Of a stretch of DNA of 64,000 nucleotides, positions 22,279 to 33,170 are shown in pieces (within the stretch, counting starts at the first letter, position 1; every line of letters starts with the position of its first letter). The stretch covers positions 225,764,122 through 225,828,121 of the forward strand of contig OY998175.1 in assembly GCA_963921935.1 (NCBI GenBank). The letters are read 5' to 3'. The notes under the pieces are model-generated. The model made no database searches. It was not told where the DNA came from and saw nothing but the letters and a program-made list of their open reading frames with translations. This stretch comes from Galeruca laticollis. Taxonomy: Eukaryota > Arthropoda > Insecta > Coleoptera > Chrysomelidae. The position numbers and the translations under genes are program-made.

Positions 22279-25200
22279 ATGAGTATTCTACAGTGGAATC
22301 TAAATGGATATTACCTCCATCTGGAAATGTTAAAAACTATTATATCTAAATACAACCCGAACGTTATCTGCTTACAAGAAACACACTTTAATAATCAGAA
22401 TACACAAAAACTAAAAAATTTTAATGTATATTACAAGAACAGAATTGGTATAAAAAGTTGGGGGGGGAGTTGCAACATATGTAAATAAAAACCTTCATTC
22501 AAGTCAAATTGATTTAGATAGCAATATTGAAGCAATAGCTGTATGCGTTTATTTTCCTACAAAAATAAATATATGTAACATATATATTCCATCCGACCGA
22601 AACCTAAGTAAAATGGAGCTAACTGATCTAATCTCCCAGGTTCCTAATCCTAAAATTATCATGGGCGACTTCAACGGACACAACTTCATGTGGGGGTGTG
22701 AGAAACAAGATACTCGAGGAAACATAATTGAAGAGGTTATGACAGACTGAAACTTAAACATTCTTAATGATGGAAGTAAAACTAGATTTAATACCTATAA
22801 TGGAACTTCTTCGGCTATAGATTTAACTTTGTGTAATCCTTCATTACATCAACACCTAACATGGGAAGTCTTACCTTTTTCATATGACAGTGATCATTTC
22901 CCAATCCTTGTAGTAGATAAACGTAGAAGTGCTGACGATTCAACGCCTATACAAAAGTGGAAGCTACATGAAGCAGACTGGGAACAATATACCATTTGAA
23001 CTGACGCATCTTTATCAAAATTTTCAATAAGTGAGGACATAAATGAAACAATAAACAATTTCAATGAAATATTGATAACAGCTGCAGACATAACAATAGG
23101 GCTAACTAAAAACGTAACACACCGTACGGCTGTACCATGGTGGAATAAAGAATGTGAAGAGGCACTTAAAGAAAGTAAACATGCATTTCATATCTATAAA
23201 AAGCATAACACGATTGATAATCAATTACGATTCAAAGCACTAAGGGCCAAAACTAGGTATATTTTTAGAGAAAGTAAAAAAGATTCATGGATGAAATATG
23301 TGCAAAATATAAGCAGCTCTACTAGCTTAACATCTGTATGGAAAAAAGTGAATACCATATCCGGCAATAAATCATACAATAAAATCACTGGTATAAAACA
23401 AGACGAAATCTTAATAACAAAATCAAAAGATATAGCTGAAGCATTCCAAGAGAACTCGAGCGATGCCGAATTAAAGGAAGATTTTCTAAAAAATAGAGTA
23501 TCAATCGAAGAAATCCCAATCAATAATGAAAACAATACATCGCACCTCAGCCAACCACTCACACTATCAGAACTAGATGAAGCGATAAAAGACTTTAAAA
23601 ACTCGAGTCCAGGTCCTGATAATATACCGATTTCATTCCTGCTATATCTATCGGAGAGCGGCAGAGAAGTACTCTTAAATATTTACAACACCATTTGGAT
23701 ACAACAAACTTTTCCAATTCAGTGGACTGAAGCAACAATCATACCAATTCTAAAAACTGCTAAGAAAGCAACAAGTATAGAATCATACAGACCTATTGCA
23801 CTGACTAGCACGATGTGTAAGCTCTTAGAAAAAATGATTAATAATCGTCTTAGGTGGGAACTTGAAAGTCGCAAACTAATTAAACCAGAACAAAGTGGAT
23901 TTAGGAAGAAGAGAAGTACTATTGACAATATTATTGATCTAGAAAGTGACATACACGAAGCCTTCGCAAATAAACAGAAATGCTTAGCCATTTTTATTGA
24001 TATCAACAAAGCATTCGATACTGCATGTAGAATAAATATACTGAAATTGTTAAAGCAATGGAATATAGATGGACATATGTTGGCATTCATTAAAAATTTT
24101 CTAAGCTATAGGACTTTTAGAGTAAGAGTAAATGGTAATCTATCGACCAAACAATGTCAAGAAAATGGTACTCCCCAAGGCTCTGTTATTAGTCCCACAT
24201 TGTTTCTAATCGCTATTAATAACATTACTGAAAATGTACTTAAACCAATTAAAATAAGGCTATACGCCGATGACTTAGTGGTATACATGAAAAGTAAAAA
24301 CATCGATACAATGCAACATATACTACAGAGACAACTTAATAAACTGCAGCAATGGTCAAAACAGTCGGGCTTCAACTTCTCTGCATCCAAAACCAAATGT
24401 TTATTATTTTCGAAAAAACATTGTGAAAAGACACCCCCGCTTACACTATATGAAGAAAAACTGCAATATGTAACTTCCACGACATTTTTAGGTATGACAT
24501 TTGACCAGAAACTGAGCTGGAATGATCATATAAAAAAGTTGATATTATCTTGTCAGAAAGGTATTAATCTTCTAAGAATACTTTCTAACCGTAACTGGGG
24601 ATCAGATCAAAAAACACTACATATTATATATAAAAATCTTATACGTTCCAAACTCGATTATGGATCTATTGTCTATGCATCCACCAAAAGCTATATTTTA
24701 AAGAAACTTGATACAGTTCACAATAATGCCTTACGAATAATATCTGGTGCATATCGTACATCACCGGTGGAAAGCCGTTATTCAGAATTAGGGGAACCAT
24801 CTTTATCTACGAGAAGAAAAATATTGACATTGTCATATGCTACCTCTATATTAGATAACACTGAGCATCCAATGTACCCAAAAATTCATACAGATGAAAT
24901 TGACAATTTCGCACAACAACCGAGTCCAACTTTCTGTAATCGCTTTAGACAATACAAAGCAGATCTTCAAATCAAACATGTTCCTATATTCAAGTTTGAA
25001 GGAACATATCCTCCTTGGCAAAATTCCAAACCAATAATTGACACCACTCTTACCTCTTTTAAAAAATATGAACTACCCAGTTTGCTGATAAAAAACATCT
25101 TCCAAACAAAACTCATTGAATATAATGACCATTTCAAAATATATACGGATGCCTCGAAAACTACAGTTGGCGTCGGAGTCGCGGTTGTTACGGCAAATCA

Positions 25201-25936
25201 GAACTTATCTTTTAAATTACCTACCTGCAGTACAGTCTTCACTGGAGAAATATATGCATTGCTAAAAGCCCTTAAACTGTCCAGAAATGCGAATTCTTCC
25301 AACATCCTCATAATCAAAGATTCCCTCAGTTCATTAAAATCCATCCAGCAAGTTTATAGTAGTCATCCCATTGCTATGGAAATAAAGAAGGAACTCTTCC
25401 AACTACAAGAATCCCAAATAAATGTAAAATTTATGTGGATCCCCTCCCACATAGGAATCCAGGGTAATGAAGAAGCAGACCAACTGGCAAAACAAGCAGC
25501 AGAAAGTGATAGTGCGGTAGTTGTAAACGCGACGACCATCAGTGATTTGAAGCATACCGTGAAAGAAAAAGCGATAAGTGCGTGGCAAAATCAGTGGCTT
25601 GATTCAAAAGCAAAATTACGCGAGGTGAAACCCAGTGTGAAACCCTGGAATACAATACCAAACAGGCGGCCCAACCAAGTACTACTGACAAGACTAAGGA
25701 TAGGGCACACTAAACTGACGCATCAACATTTACTTGCCAGGACAGAAATGCCTCAGTGTACTACATGTTCCAAGCAGATAACAGTAAAACATATTCTGGT
25801 TGAGTGTCCCAGATATGAGGACGCCCGAGTGAAAAACAATATACCAAACACGTTGAAATCGGTATTAGGACAAAACTGTGACATAAATGTATTAGTTCGA
25901 TATCTTACTGAAATTAATGTAATCAAAACCTTGTAA
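22279..25936 (+). pseudogene. LINE ORF2: endonuclease, RT, RNase H (few lesions)
   Basis: It begins MSILQWNLNGYYLHLEML with the AP-endonuclease motifs (QWNLNG, CLQETHF, GDFNGHN, SDHFPIL). A frameshift at a run of G near 22460 and TGA codons near 22748 and 22998 break this part. From 23072 to 25936 the frame is open for 954 codons. It contains RT motifs (SYRPIALTS, FRKKRSTIDN, IDINKAFDT, GTPQGSVISP, YADDLVVY), RNase H (YTDASKTTVGVG, GEIYALLKAL, IKDSLSSL, WIPSHIGIQGNEEAD) and a C-terminal CCHC finger (CTTCSKQ...HILVECPRYE). All RT and RNase H catalytic residues are visible. Confidence 0.88.
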
Positions 25937-26012
25937 AATAATCTTTGTCGCTAATAACCGACATGGTTGATGCGACAATAAAAATGGAATTAAAAAAAAA
26001 AAAATTATACTG

Positions 26013-26784
26013 TATAATTGATATGTTATTGAATACCGTATTTGGCTCATCCCGTTTGTATTTCCTTTGATAAATGATAAATTGAGAATTATTTGGAATT
26101 TGATGAATTTTTGTAGTGATTTGTGTTATCTAAAAATGTATTTATTAATTAATCTCCCAAGAGTAATGACTATTTATAACAAATCATAAGAATGTACACA
26201 TAGGTATTAAATAAATACATGAATATATATTCGGTTATGGTTATTGTTTTAATTCATGGCCCAATTTTAAAGATTTAGTGGAAATTTCCAAAAAAAAACT
26301 AGATCCGGCACTGGAAATTGTTATTGTCCCCGAGTCAACATTGCAATTTGGTTAGAAATTCAGAAAATATTTTAAACTGGCAACATCGCGGCCATACCGA
26401 GTTAAAGGTCCGAGGTCATTGAAGACGGAGTTGAAAATCGTTTGATGTTTTACCGGGATTCGTATCTGTTCTTTCTCTAATCTGTGATCTGGACATGATC
26501 ATCCTATCATTGATTACCATCACCCATAAAAACTATTAAACCATATCTATTTGGCAAAAAATATTGTAAAAACTTGTATGTAAAAATATGCTGTATAGAA
26601 AAACCCTAAAAAGAAATTGGGGTTATAGCCGTGAAAATATATACAAGATGAAAGCTTGCCTTGTTACCAAGGGCTTTTCACCACGATAGTCCCGAAAATA
26701 AATGGAATAAACCATGTGTCACTGGCCATTTTTTATACTTACGACTTGTCATACTTGACATTCGACTAGACAACTAGAAAAGTA
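26013..26784. other. No recognised feature
   Basis: AT-rich sequence after the LINE's target duplication. It may include the 3' flank of the P-element into which the LINE inserted, but I could not identify an end. Confidence 0.35.
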
Positions 26785-26941
26785 TCAGTCTGAATCCACA
26801 TGAGTACGTGATCACGGATCCGTTGTAACCACGTGACTACTACCAACCAATCAGAGTGCTGCATCCAGCACTCTGATTGGTTGATAGTAGTCACGTGGTT
26901 ACAATGGATCCGTGATCACGTACTGTGGATGCACACTCAGA
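26785..26941. repeat. Long near-perfect hairpin (MITE-like)
   Basis: Arms 26803-26861 and 26868-26924 are reverse complements over about 57 bp with very few mismatches, around a loop of about 6 bases. They carry AGTACGTGATCACGGATCC at the outer end and CAATCAGAGTGCTG at the inner end. Weaker pairing (GTCTGAATCCACA with TGTGGATGCACACTCAGAC) extends the arms to 26785 and 26941. It has no coding capacity. I could not assign it to a family. Confidence 0.7.
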
Positions 26942-27312
26942 CAAGTGATTTCAATAATTGTAGCTTCCCTTTACAATTGACATCAGCAAACAGTGTTACC
27001 AATGGCAGTCAAATAAAATCCCCACATAAAATGATAAAATACTCATGGATTGGTTAAATCACATGAAAAATATTAATAAAAATATTACTCTAGACACCCA
27101 TCTAATTATTTAAAACCCATTATTCCAGGATATGCTTAAACAATTTTAAAACCTATAGTTAATTCCCTTATGCAACCAACTATACAGAAGTGTGTATAAA
27201 GTTGCATACTCAGTGGGTGGCTTAACCGAATTATTGCACCTCCGTGAGTTACTCGTATAATACAATACAAAAAAAGCATTGTATTTTTATCATGCTACAG
27301 CATATTGAGCTC
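26942..27312. other. No recognised feature
   Basis: AT-rich spacer between the hairpin and the resumed gypsy fragment. I see no supported gene or repeat. Confidence 0.35.
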
Positions 27313-27993
27313 AGTGGGACTCTCTTGTCCTGGAAGAAGTCCTGAAAACGATGATGGTTCCAAGAAGGGAAGACAAATAGTTATCCCTAGAACGAGAGTA
27401 GCAGAGGTGTTGAGAAAGTTACACGACAGGAAGATCTAGTGGGAGAATATTACGTGATCCAATTGAGAAGGATGGCTGCCAGCGACTGAATGAAAAAACG
27501 GCACGCGGCACGACACACAGGCCACAGAAGGCAATTTCAAATAGGGGACAAAGTATGGTTACACAACCCGACGAGGAGAAAAAGATTTTCTCCAAAATTA
27601 TAGAAATCTTGGGAAGGTCCGTACTTAATCAAGAAAAAGATCAATTTCGTCGTCTATTAGATAAGCAAGATCCCCAATGAAAAACCGAAAGTAGTGCACC
27701 AAAACCGACAAGCGCCATTTGAATGAGACTATGACTTAGAGGAAGGAGTGAACCATGACCTAGAGGAAGGAGTGAACCATATCCGAGAAGAGCCTGACCC
27801 TACCTTCGAACAATTTATGGGTGCATGTGGAAGTACCAAGAAAGCTAGATATGGGGTCACTACAGAGCAACGACAAGATTTGTTCACGCTCCCGAAAGAT
27901 TATTCACATTCACTGACACACAACATCTCCGCCAGCAACATACACGCACGAGGGTTGGCAACCATCTTTCGAAAGAAGTTTGAACAATTATAA
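27313..27993 (+). pseudogene. Ty3/gypsy pol fragment: integrase pieces and tail (second half)
   Basis: It resumes at about 27313 with QWDSLVLEE, followed by VIPRTRVAEVLRKLHD, the conserved stretch before the integrase zinc finger. The catalytic core is deleted. The C-terminal integrase region is present (GDKVWLHNPTRR, SPKL, SWEGPYLIKKKI, PNEKPKVVHQNR), and the open tail ends at 27993. The tail has a 24-bp tandem duplication (encoding DLEEGVNH twice). Frameshifts are frequent. It fits as the continuation of the fragment ending at 14106. Confidence 0.75.
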
Positions 27994-28008
27994 AAACTTG
28001 CACAGCCA

Positions 28009-29160
28009 CTAAAACGCTTTCTACAGTGCAGCGAGCTGCGTGTCTGAGCATTACAGGCGCCATGAAAGGCACTCCCCCCGCAGCATTGGAAATACTGCTA
28101 AACATCCCACCAATAGATCTATACATACTGGGGGAGGCTAAATGGCTGCATATAAAATGCAGTGTAATGGCAACTAGTGCAAGCACCATGTCATTAAACA
28201 CATAAGAATACACGACACCATGAGGTGCGACATCCTTGAAATGCTACCTGACAGAATGCCCAGGGTCGTGGAAACTGAGATACCATATCGCGTCAACTTG
28301 AGTGGCAGATCCGAATGGGCTTAGGGAGAACCTCAACATATGTTGAACAGTATCACCTGGTACACCGACGGGTCAAAGACCCCAACGGGTACAGGAGCAG
28401 GCGTCTACGGCGTCCGACCCAGGCAAAGCATATTTCAATCAGAAATAGCTGCACTAACCGAATGCGGCAGAACATTCATAGACAGGAAATATAACAGAAA
28501 GACTATCTATGTGAACACGGACATTCGGGCGGCTCTTATGGCCTTAGCAAGCCACAGCTATACGTCGAAGATAGTGTAGGGGTGTCATAATACCTTGAAA
28601 ACCTTGGCAAAAGCCAATAGGGTAATTCTCACTTGGGTGCCAAGCCATACAGAGGTAGCTGGAAATGAGGGAGCTGATAAATGTGCCAAGAAAGGAGCTG
28701 TTCTCACCCTCAAGGGACCAGAACCAGCATACAGCGTTTCATATACCGTCGTACGAAAAACTGTCTCCAACTGGGTGTCGCATGAACACCAAAAGCGCTG
28801 GAACAGAGTTGCGGGACACGCTCAGTCCAAAAGAATGCTCAAAGGACCATCGAATTCCAATGCAGAAGATGCTCTTAGACTGGGCAGGAAAGAACTGCGA
28901 AAAGTAGTAGAATTCCTAACTGGCCACTGACTATTCAATGCACACCTAGCGAAGAAAGGAATAGATGCGACAAACCCCCATTGCAGTATGTGTGGAAAGG
29001 TAGAGGAAACCGCAAAGCACGTTATCTTCGATTGTCCTGCCTTGTGCAGAAGGAGAGCCTCCTGTTTAGATATCTTCCCAGATACAAATCAGGAGGGACT
29101 GGAGGAAAGTATAGTCTGACGAATCTCACTGTTCGCCAAGAAATTAGGGATTCTGCGTAA
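28009..29160 (+). pseudogene. 3' end of an RNase H-bearing LINE (R1/I-like)
   Basis: The fragment starts in the post-RT region (TVQRAACLSITGAMKGTPPAALE, near 28020). It continues through RNase H (WYTDGSKTPTGTGAGVYG, QSEIAALTECG, VNTDIRAALMAL, WVPSHTEVAGNEGADKCAKKG) to a C-terminal CCHC finger (CSMCGKVEETAKHVIFDC near 28985). Stops near 28200 and 28580 and frame changes break it. The 5' two thirds are missing. It is not the same family as the LINE at 20710. Confidence 0.8.
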
Positions 29161-29177
29161 TATCTGCAAAAAAAATA

Positions 29178-29825
29178 ACATCTGTTACAAACCGTGCATA
29201 TGATTGAAGTCAGTGAGAGCACAATGCGATGAAGACTTAAAGAAAACGACCTGTCATCAGAGAGGCCTGCCACAGGACCACAGCTGCTTCAATTTGGGCG
29301 CCTACATATGATTTGGGCGATTGAGCAATGGACTGAAGTCCTTTTCACGGATGAATTACCGTTTTGCCTGCGATCGTCTGATGGTCTGGAGTTTGGAGAC
29401 GTCGAAATGAAAGATTTGTGGACTGTACACTTTCAGAACACGTAAGTTTCAATGAGGGTTCTGCGATGGTGTGGGCGGGAATTTCGAGGGACGTTCGTAC
29501 ATGTTTAATCTCTATTGAAAACGGCGCCTTAAATCGAAGATATTCTTTAGTACGCCGTTGTTCCCTACTCTCATTTTATTGGAGACAGTTTTGTATTAAT
29601 GCAAGGTAATGCGCGACCGCACGTGACACGAGTAGTCAACGAATATTTGGACGGAGTGGGTATTGAACGAATGGTTTGGCCAGCTTATAGACCTGATCTG
29701 AATCCAATTGAACATATCTGGGACCAACTTCAAAGACTCATTCGTTGCCGACCTGTTTTACCCAACAGGAATTGCACATCAGGAAGAATTTGTTGCAATT
29801 CCACAAGGATTTGTTACTAACCTTA
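29178..29825 (+). pseudogene. Tc1-type transposase (split; catalytic Asp lost)
   Basis: Scattered frames give LFTDE-type and VWAGISRD motifs. From 29599 comes the last catalytic block MQGNARPHVTRVVNEYLDGV...RPDLNPIEHIWDQL. The position usually held by the second catalytic Asp (in QDNA) is Gly here; 34 residues separate it from the Glu, as in DD34E Tc1 elements. The frame is cut at 29825 by another transposon and resumes at 32461. There LIDSMQRRLN and a stop complete the normal C-terminus (stop at 32490-32492). Confidence 0.82.
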
Positions 29826-32460
29826 GGGGGCGTCCATAAATTACGTGAGGTGTTTAAGGGGGGGAGGGGGTCGAGTAAAATCTCATCTAATCTTACGTTG
29901 GAGAGAGGGGGGGTCTCGGCAAATATCACGCAATTTTTTTTCTGATTGAAACAAAAAAAAATTATACTATTTTGGTCCATTCAATCCAGATTGTACATGC
30001 TCAAGATTTAATCTTAAGCGTAATCGTAATACGATTAAGATCAGTCACTAATTCGTTCGAAAGAAAATAATTTCATTCATACTTCGACGTTATACATTTA
30101 CTGACTGTCAAACCACCATATTTGTTTTATACCAAATAGCTCAATTTAATCTGAATTTACGGTACAGTGTAGCCCGTCCTTTGTTTTCGCGCCACTGTCA
30201 GCCGAACGCGCGACTCGATGAACGAGAGCGTACGAGCTGAGTGGCAGCGACACACGGACAGGTTGCAACCTGCATTGTTATTTATTGTTGTAAATGTTTT
30301 ACTCGACTCAGTGCATGCTCTTACTAATTTAAAATGAGTTATCAAGATTTTTATAACGCATACGTCAAAAGATACGTCTATAAGACGAAGAAATCCTGCC
30401 AGGACGATGTAATAAAATTATGGAATACAGCGAAGCAAAAATTCCCGAAGAAAGAAGAGTTAAGACATCACATTCAACATGAGATTGAACGGCTTCTCGG
30501 GGAAGCCACTGAGAGAAAAGTTCGGTCTACTTTAGCATTCCTTCAAAAGGTAGGTTAAATATATTTTTTTAAGAAAATACTTTTTTTATATATAAAATTT
30601 ATTGTTACAATTAAGGAAGTCCTTTCGCTCCAGTTGAGTCACAACAAGTGTAGTAGTCAATATTCGATAAATTAAAATAAAAAGAACCCATAAAAATTCT
30701 TAAAATTAAAAAACAAATAGTATATGAGGCATTAATCGTTGAAATTTTGAAAATTAAAAAAAAAACAGTTAAATACAAAAATTAATTTGGCTCTTTTAAA
30801 TCAGCTGCTATAAACCTGTCCGTGATTTGGCAACGTTATATTTCGGTTATTTACATTTTCATTTGCACAATATAAACCTCAACCATGTTAAAGTTTTTGC
30901 AGTCAATGCAAATAAATAAATTATTAATTAAAAATGTTAAATCATAAAACTATAACATTCTTTTATTTCTCATGGCAGGAATGCTAGTATTTTTTCATAA
31001 TATGAAATATGAAAATTTGTTAACAATAAAATAATGTATAAGAATGTATGAAAAACATAAGTGCATTGAAGTTTAGTTTGTACTTATTGAATGACACACA
31101 GAAAAAATCAAAAACAAAAATTAATTGAACTATGTTCAAAGAATCCCGATGCAGCTAAGTCGTTGACGCCTCGTGATGGCCCTGGACGACCCCGTTTAGA
31201 AAAAGAACAGTCTGAATTGCTAAAAACAATAAGTGATTTAGCCCTGTTTGGTGCTTCTGCTGAAGAGCGACGTCGTTGTGAGATAGTTCGCACGGTCCAT
31301 ACGCTTTCAGAACTTACAAATAAACTAAGCGAACTGGGATTTAATATTTCACGAAGTGCTACTTATATTCGACTGTTGCCTAGACGGGCAAATACACGAG
31401 AAGCTAAGCGCCATGTAGTGACTGTGCCGGTGAAGCTGAGTAGTCCTGAAGCTGACCATCATAAGGCCCACCAAGACCAATACTTTTCTGTGGCCTCCAT
31501 AAGGTCGCTGGAAACGATAGCCTCAGTACTTGGTCCTGACTCCGTAACTTTTTTATCTCAAGATGACAAAGCCCGCGTCCACATCGGCCTGACAGCGGCA
31601 AACAAGCAGGCGCCATTATTAATGCACCTTGAATATAAAGTGTCATTACCAGATCACGACTTTGTGATTGCTTCGAGGCACAAATTAATTCCAAGCGTGT
31701 ATGCTTTGTGTGAAGTGAAACCTAATGAGATGGGACGACCAGAAGCTGTTTCATACAGTGGACCAACTTACATAGCAATACGAAGTGGCAAGCACTCTTC
31801 GTCAACTGCAACTAGTCACGCTCAAGACTTGGACACTCTTTTAACAATTGAGTTTTTTTCCAAATTTATAAAGAATATAGACAGCAAAGTTAAACCTGTT
31901 CTTATAATTTCAAGTGACGGTGGGCCTGACGAGAATCCGCGATATCGCAAAGTGATCGCACACGCCATAGAGCATTTTAAACAATATGATTTAGACGCAG
32001 TATTTATTGTGACTAATGCCCCTGGCAGGAGCGCATTCAACAGAGTAGAGAGACGCATGGCTCCACTCAGTCGAGAACTAACAGGCGTTGTTCTTCCCCA
32101 TGATTCTTTTGGGACACATCTTGACTCCAGCGGCAGAACATTAGACGAAAGTCTGGAAAAGGATAATTTCAAAAAGGCAGGGGATATTTTGGCTGAAATA
32201 TGGTCTGCAGTTTGCATTGACGGATACGAAGTAGTCGCTGAATATATAGACCCGAATAATGACACTTCCAGCGTTCCAGACCTGCCAGCCGAAGAATGGT
32301 ACTCTGAGCACGTTAGAGAGCGCCAATATTTACTCCAGGTACATTGGCAGTTGGTTTATATCAAATTTTTATGCGGGCCTATTTTTATTTTTTTATTTTT
32401 TAACGAGCACGAATATCAACAAATTTTAAAAAACACCTCACGTAATTTATGGACGCCTCC
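29826..32460. mobile_element. TIR DNA transposon of unassigned superfamily
   Basis: The element is 2,635 bp. Its 30-bp terminal inverted repeats begin GGGGGCGTCCATAAATTACG on the left and GGAGGCGTCCATAAATTACG on the right (reverse strand), with a single mismatch. The flanking duplication is TTA (29823-29825 and 32461-32463). CTTA or CCTTA are also possible because the neighbouring bases match, but the repeat alignment favours TTA. Removing the element restores the Tc1 reading frame exactly. It carries a plus-strand gene at 30334-32336. Confidence 0.85.
30334..32336 (+). CDS. Putative D-D-E transposase of the unassigned element
   Basis: A first exon starts MSYQDFYNAYVKRYVYKTKK at 30334 and ends at a GTAGGT donor after FLQK (about 30549). 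The main open region (31091-32467) begins within the intron. Its coding part likely starts near 31104 and ends at a CAG/GTACAT donor after YLLQ (about 32336); the reading beyond runs into the inverted repeat. The core shows SQDDKARVHIG, SSDGGPDENPRYRKVI, and a block with NAPGRSAFNRVERRMAPLS: two candidate Asp and a Glu. A GRPRL basic motif precedes the core. The exon 1-2 phases do not fit exactly, so an exon or a base is missing. I do not recognise the family with confidence. Confidence 0.6.
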
Positions 32461-32492
32461 TTATTGATTCGATGCAACGTCGACTGAATTAA

Positions 32493-33168
32493 GTCATTTT
32501 GGCATAACGACGTCACACCATCTATAATCTGATTAGCCCCTTAGAATTAGTTTTTTTTTTAAATTTTGTTTTTATTATTTTTCTGATTAAACTTACGTTT
32601 TGATGTTTATTTATTGTGTTTTCACAGCTTCATCTGAGGCGTTCCCTTTGAAACAGTGTATCTCCAACAAAAGAGAGATAATGTCGTGATTAAAAAAACG
32701 GTTCGTTCAGAAAAGATTCGGGTTCAATGTGATTCCAGTTTACAATAGCTATTATAGCTCTTGCACGCCACAGGGTGTTACAAATTTCGGGAAAGAAACT
32801 TCGTCACATTGTTGCACCTCCCATATGCTCAAATGCAAATCTGAATAAAAATTTCTGATATAGCATCGTTACAGAGAAATTAGTCGACAATTTAAAAAAA
32901 ATCATCAAAATCCAATCAGCGGTTCGTGAGGAAGCCAATTTTGAAATTGGGGCCAGTTTTTAGTGGCCGCTTTTTTGTGAATGTATAAAATGCTCAGAAA
33001 ATCATTTGAAAGGCAATTCAACGCCTATTAGATTATGTAAAATTTTCATTTTACTTAAGTATAAAGCTCGATCCCCTAGTATACCTACTTTTTTCGAATC
33101 TTCACTTAGAAAATAGATATTGAGATGCAGTTTTTACCATTTTTTTTCTTATTTTATATTCTTCTAAG
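32493..33168. other. No recognised feature
   Basis: AT-rich DNA downstream of the Tc1 stop. Part may be Tc1 3' sequence. I see no inverted-repeat end or gene. Confidence 0.35.
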
Positions 33169-33170
33169 TA

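Larger units (their letters stand above)
20710..26004 (+). mobile_element. Nearly full-length I-group LINE with RNase H
   Basis: Order along the plus strand: a 5' untranslated region (20710-21022), ORF1, ORF2 (endonuclease, RT, RNase H, C-terminal zinc finger), a short 3' region and an A-run ending at 26004. The 8-bp duplication TTATACTG flanks it (20702-20709 and 26005-26012). Two coding genes are disrupted only by a few lesions, so this insertion is comparatively young. Placement in the I group rests on RNase H after RT and a zinc-knuckle ORF1. A related RNase H-bearing clade is possible. Confidence 0.88.

Noticed and set aside
29839..29940. G-rich runs (GGGGGGGAGGGGG) as a possible G-quadruplex regulator
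   Set aside because: They lie just inside the TIR of the transposon at 29826. They could form a quadruplex, but nothing beyond base composition supports a role.
32336..32467. Last 40 codons of the open region as part of the unassigned transposase
   Set aside because: They run through AT-rich sequence into the inverted repeat and past the element end. A splice donor at about 32336 suggests the coding part stops earlier.
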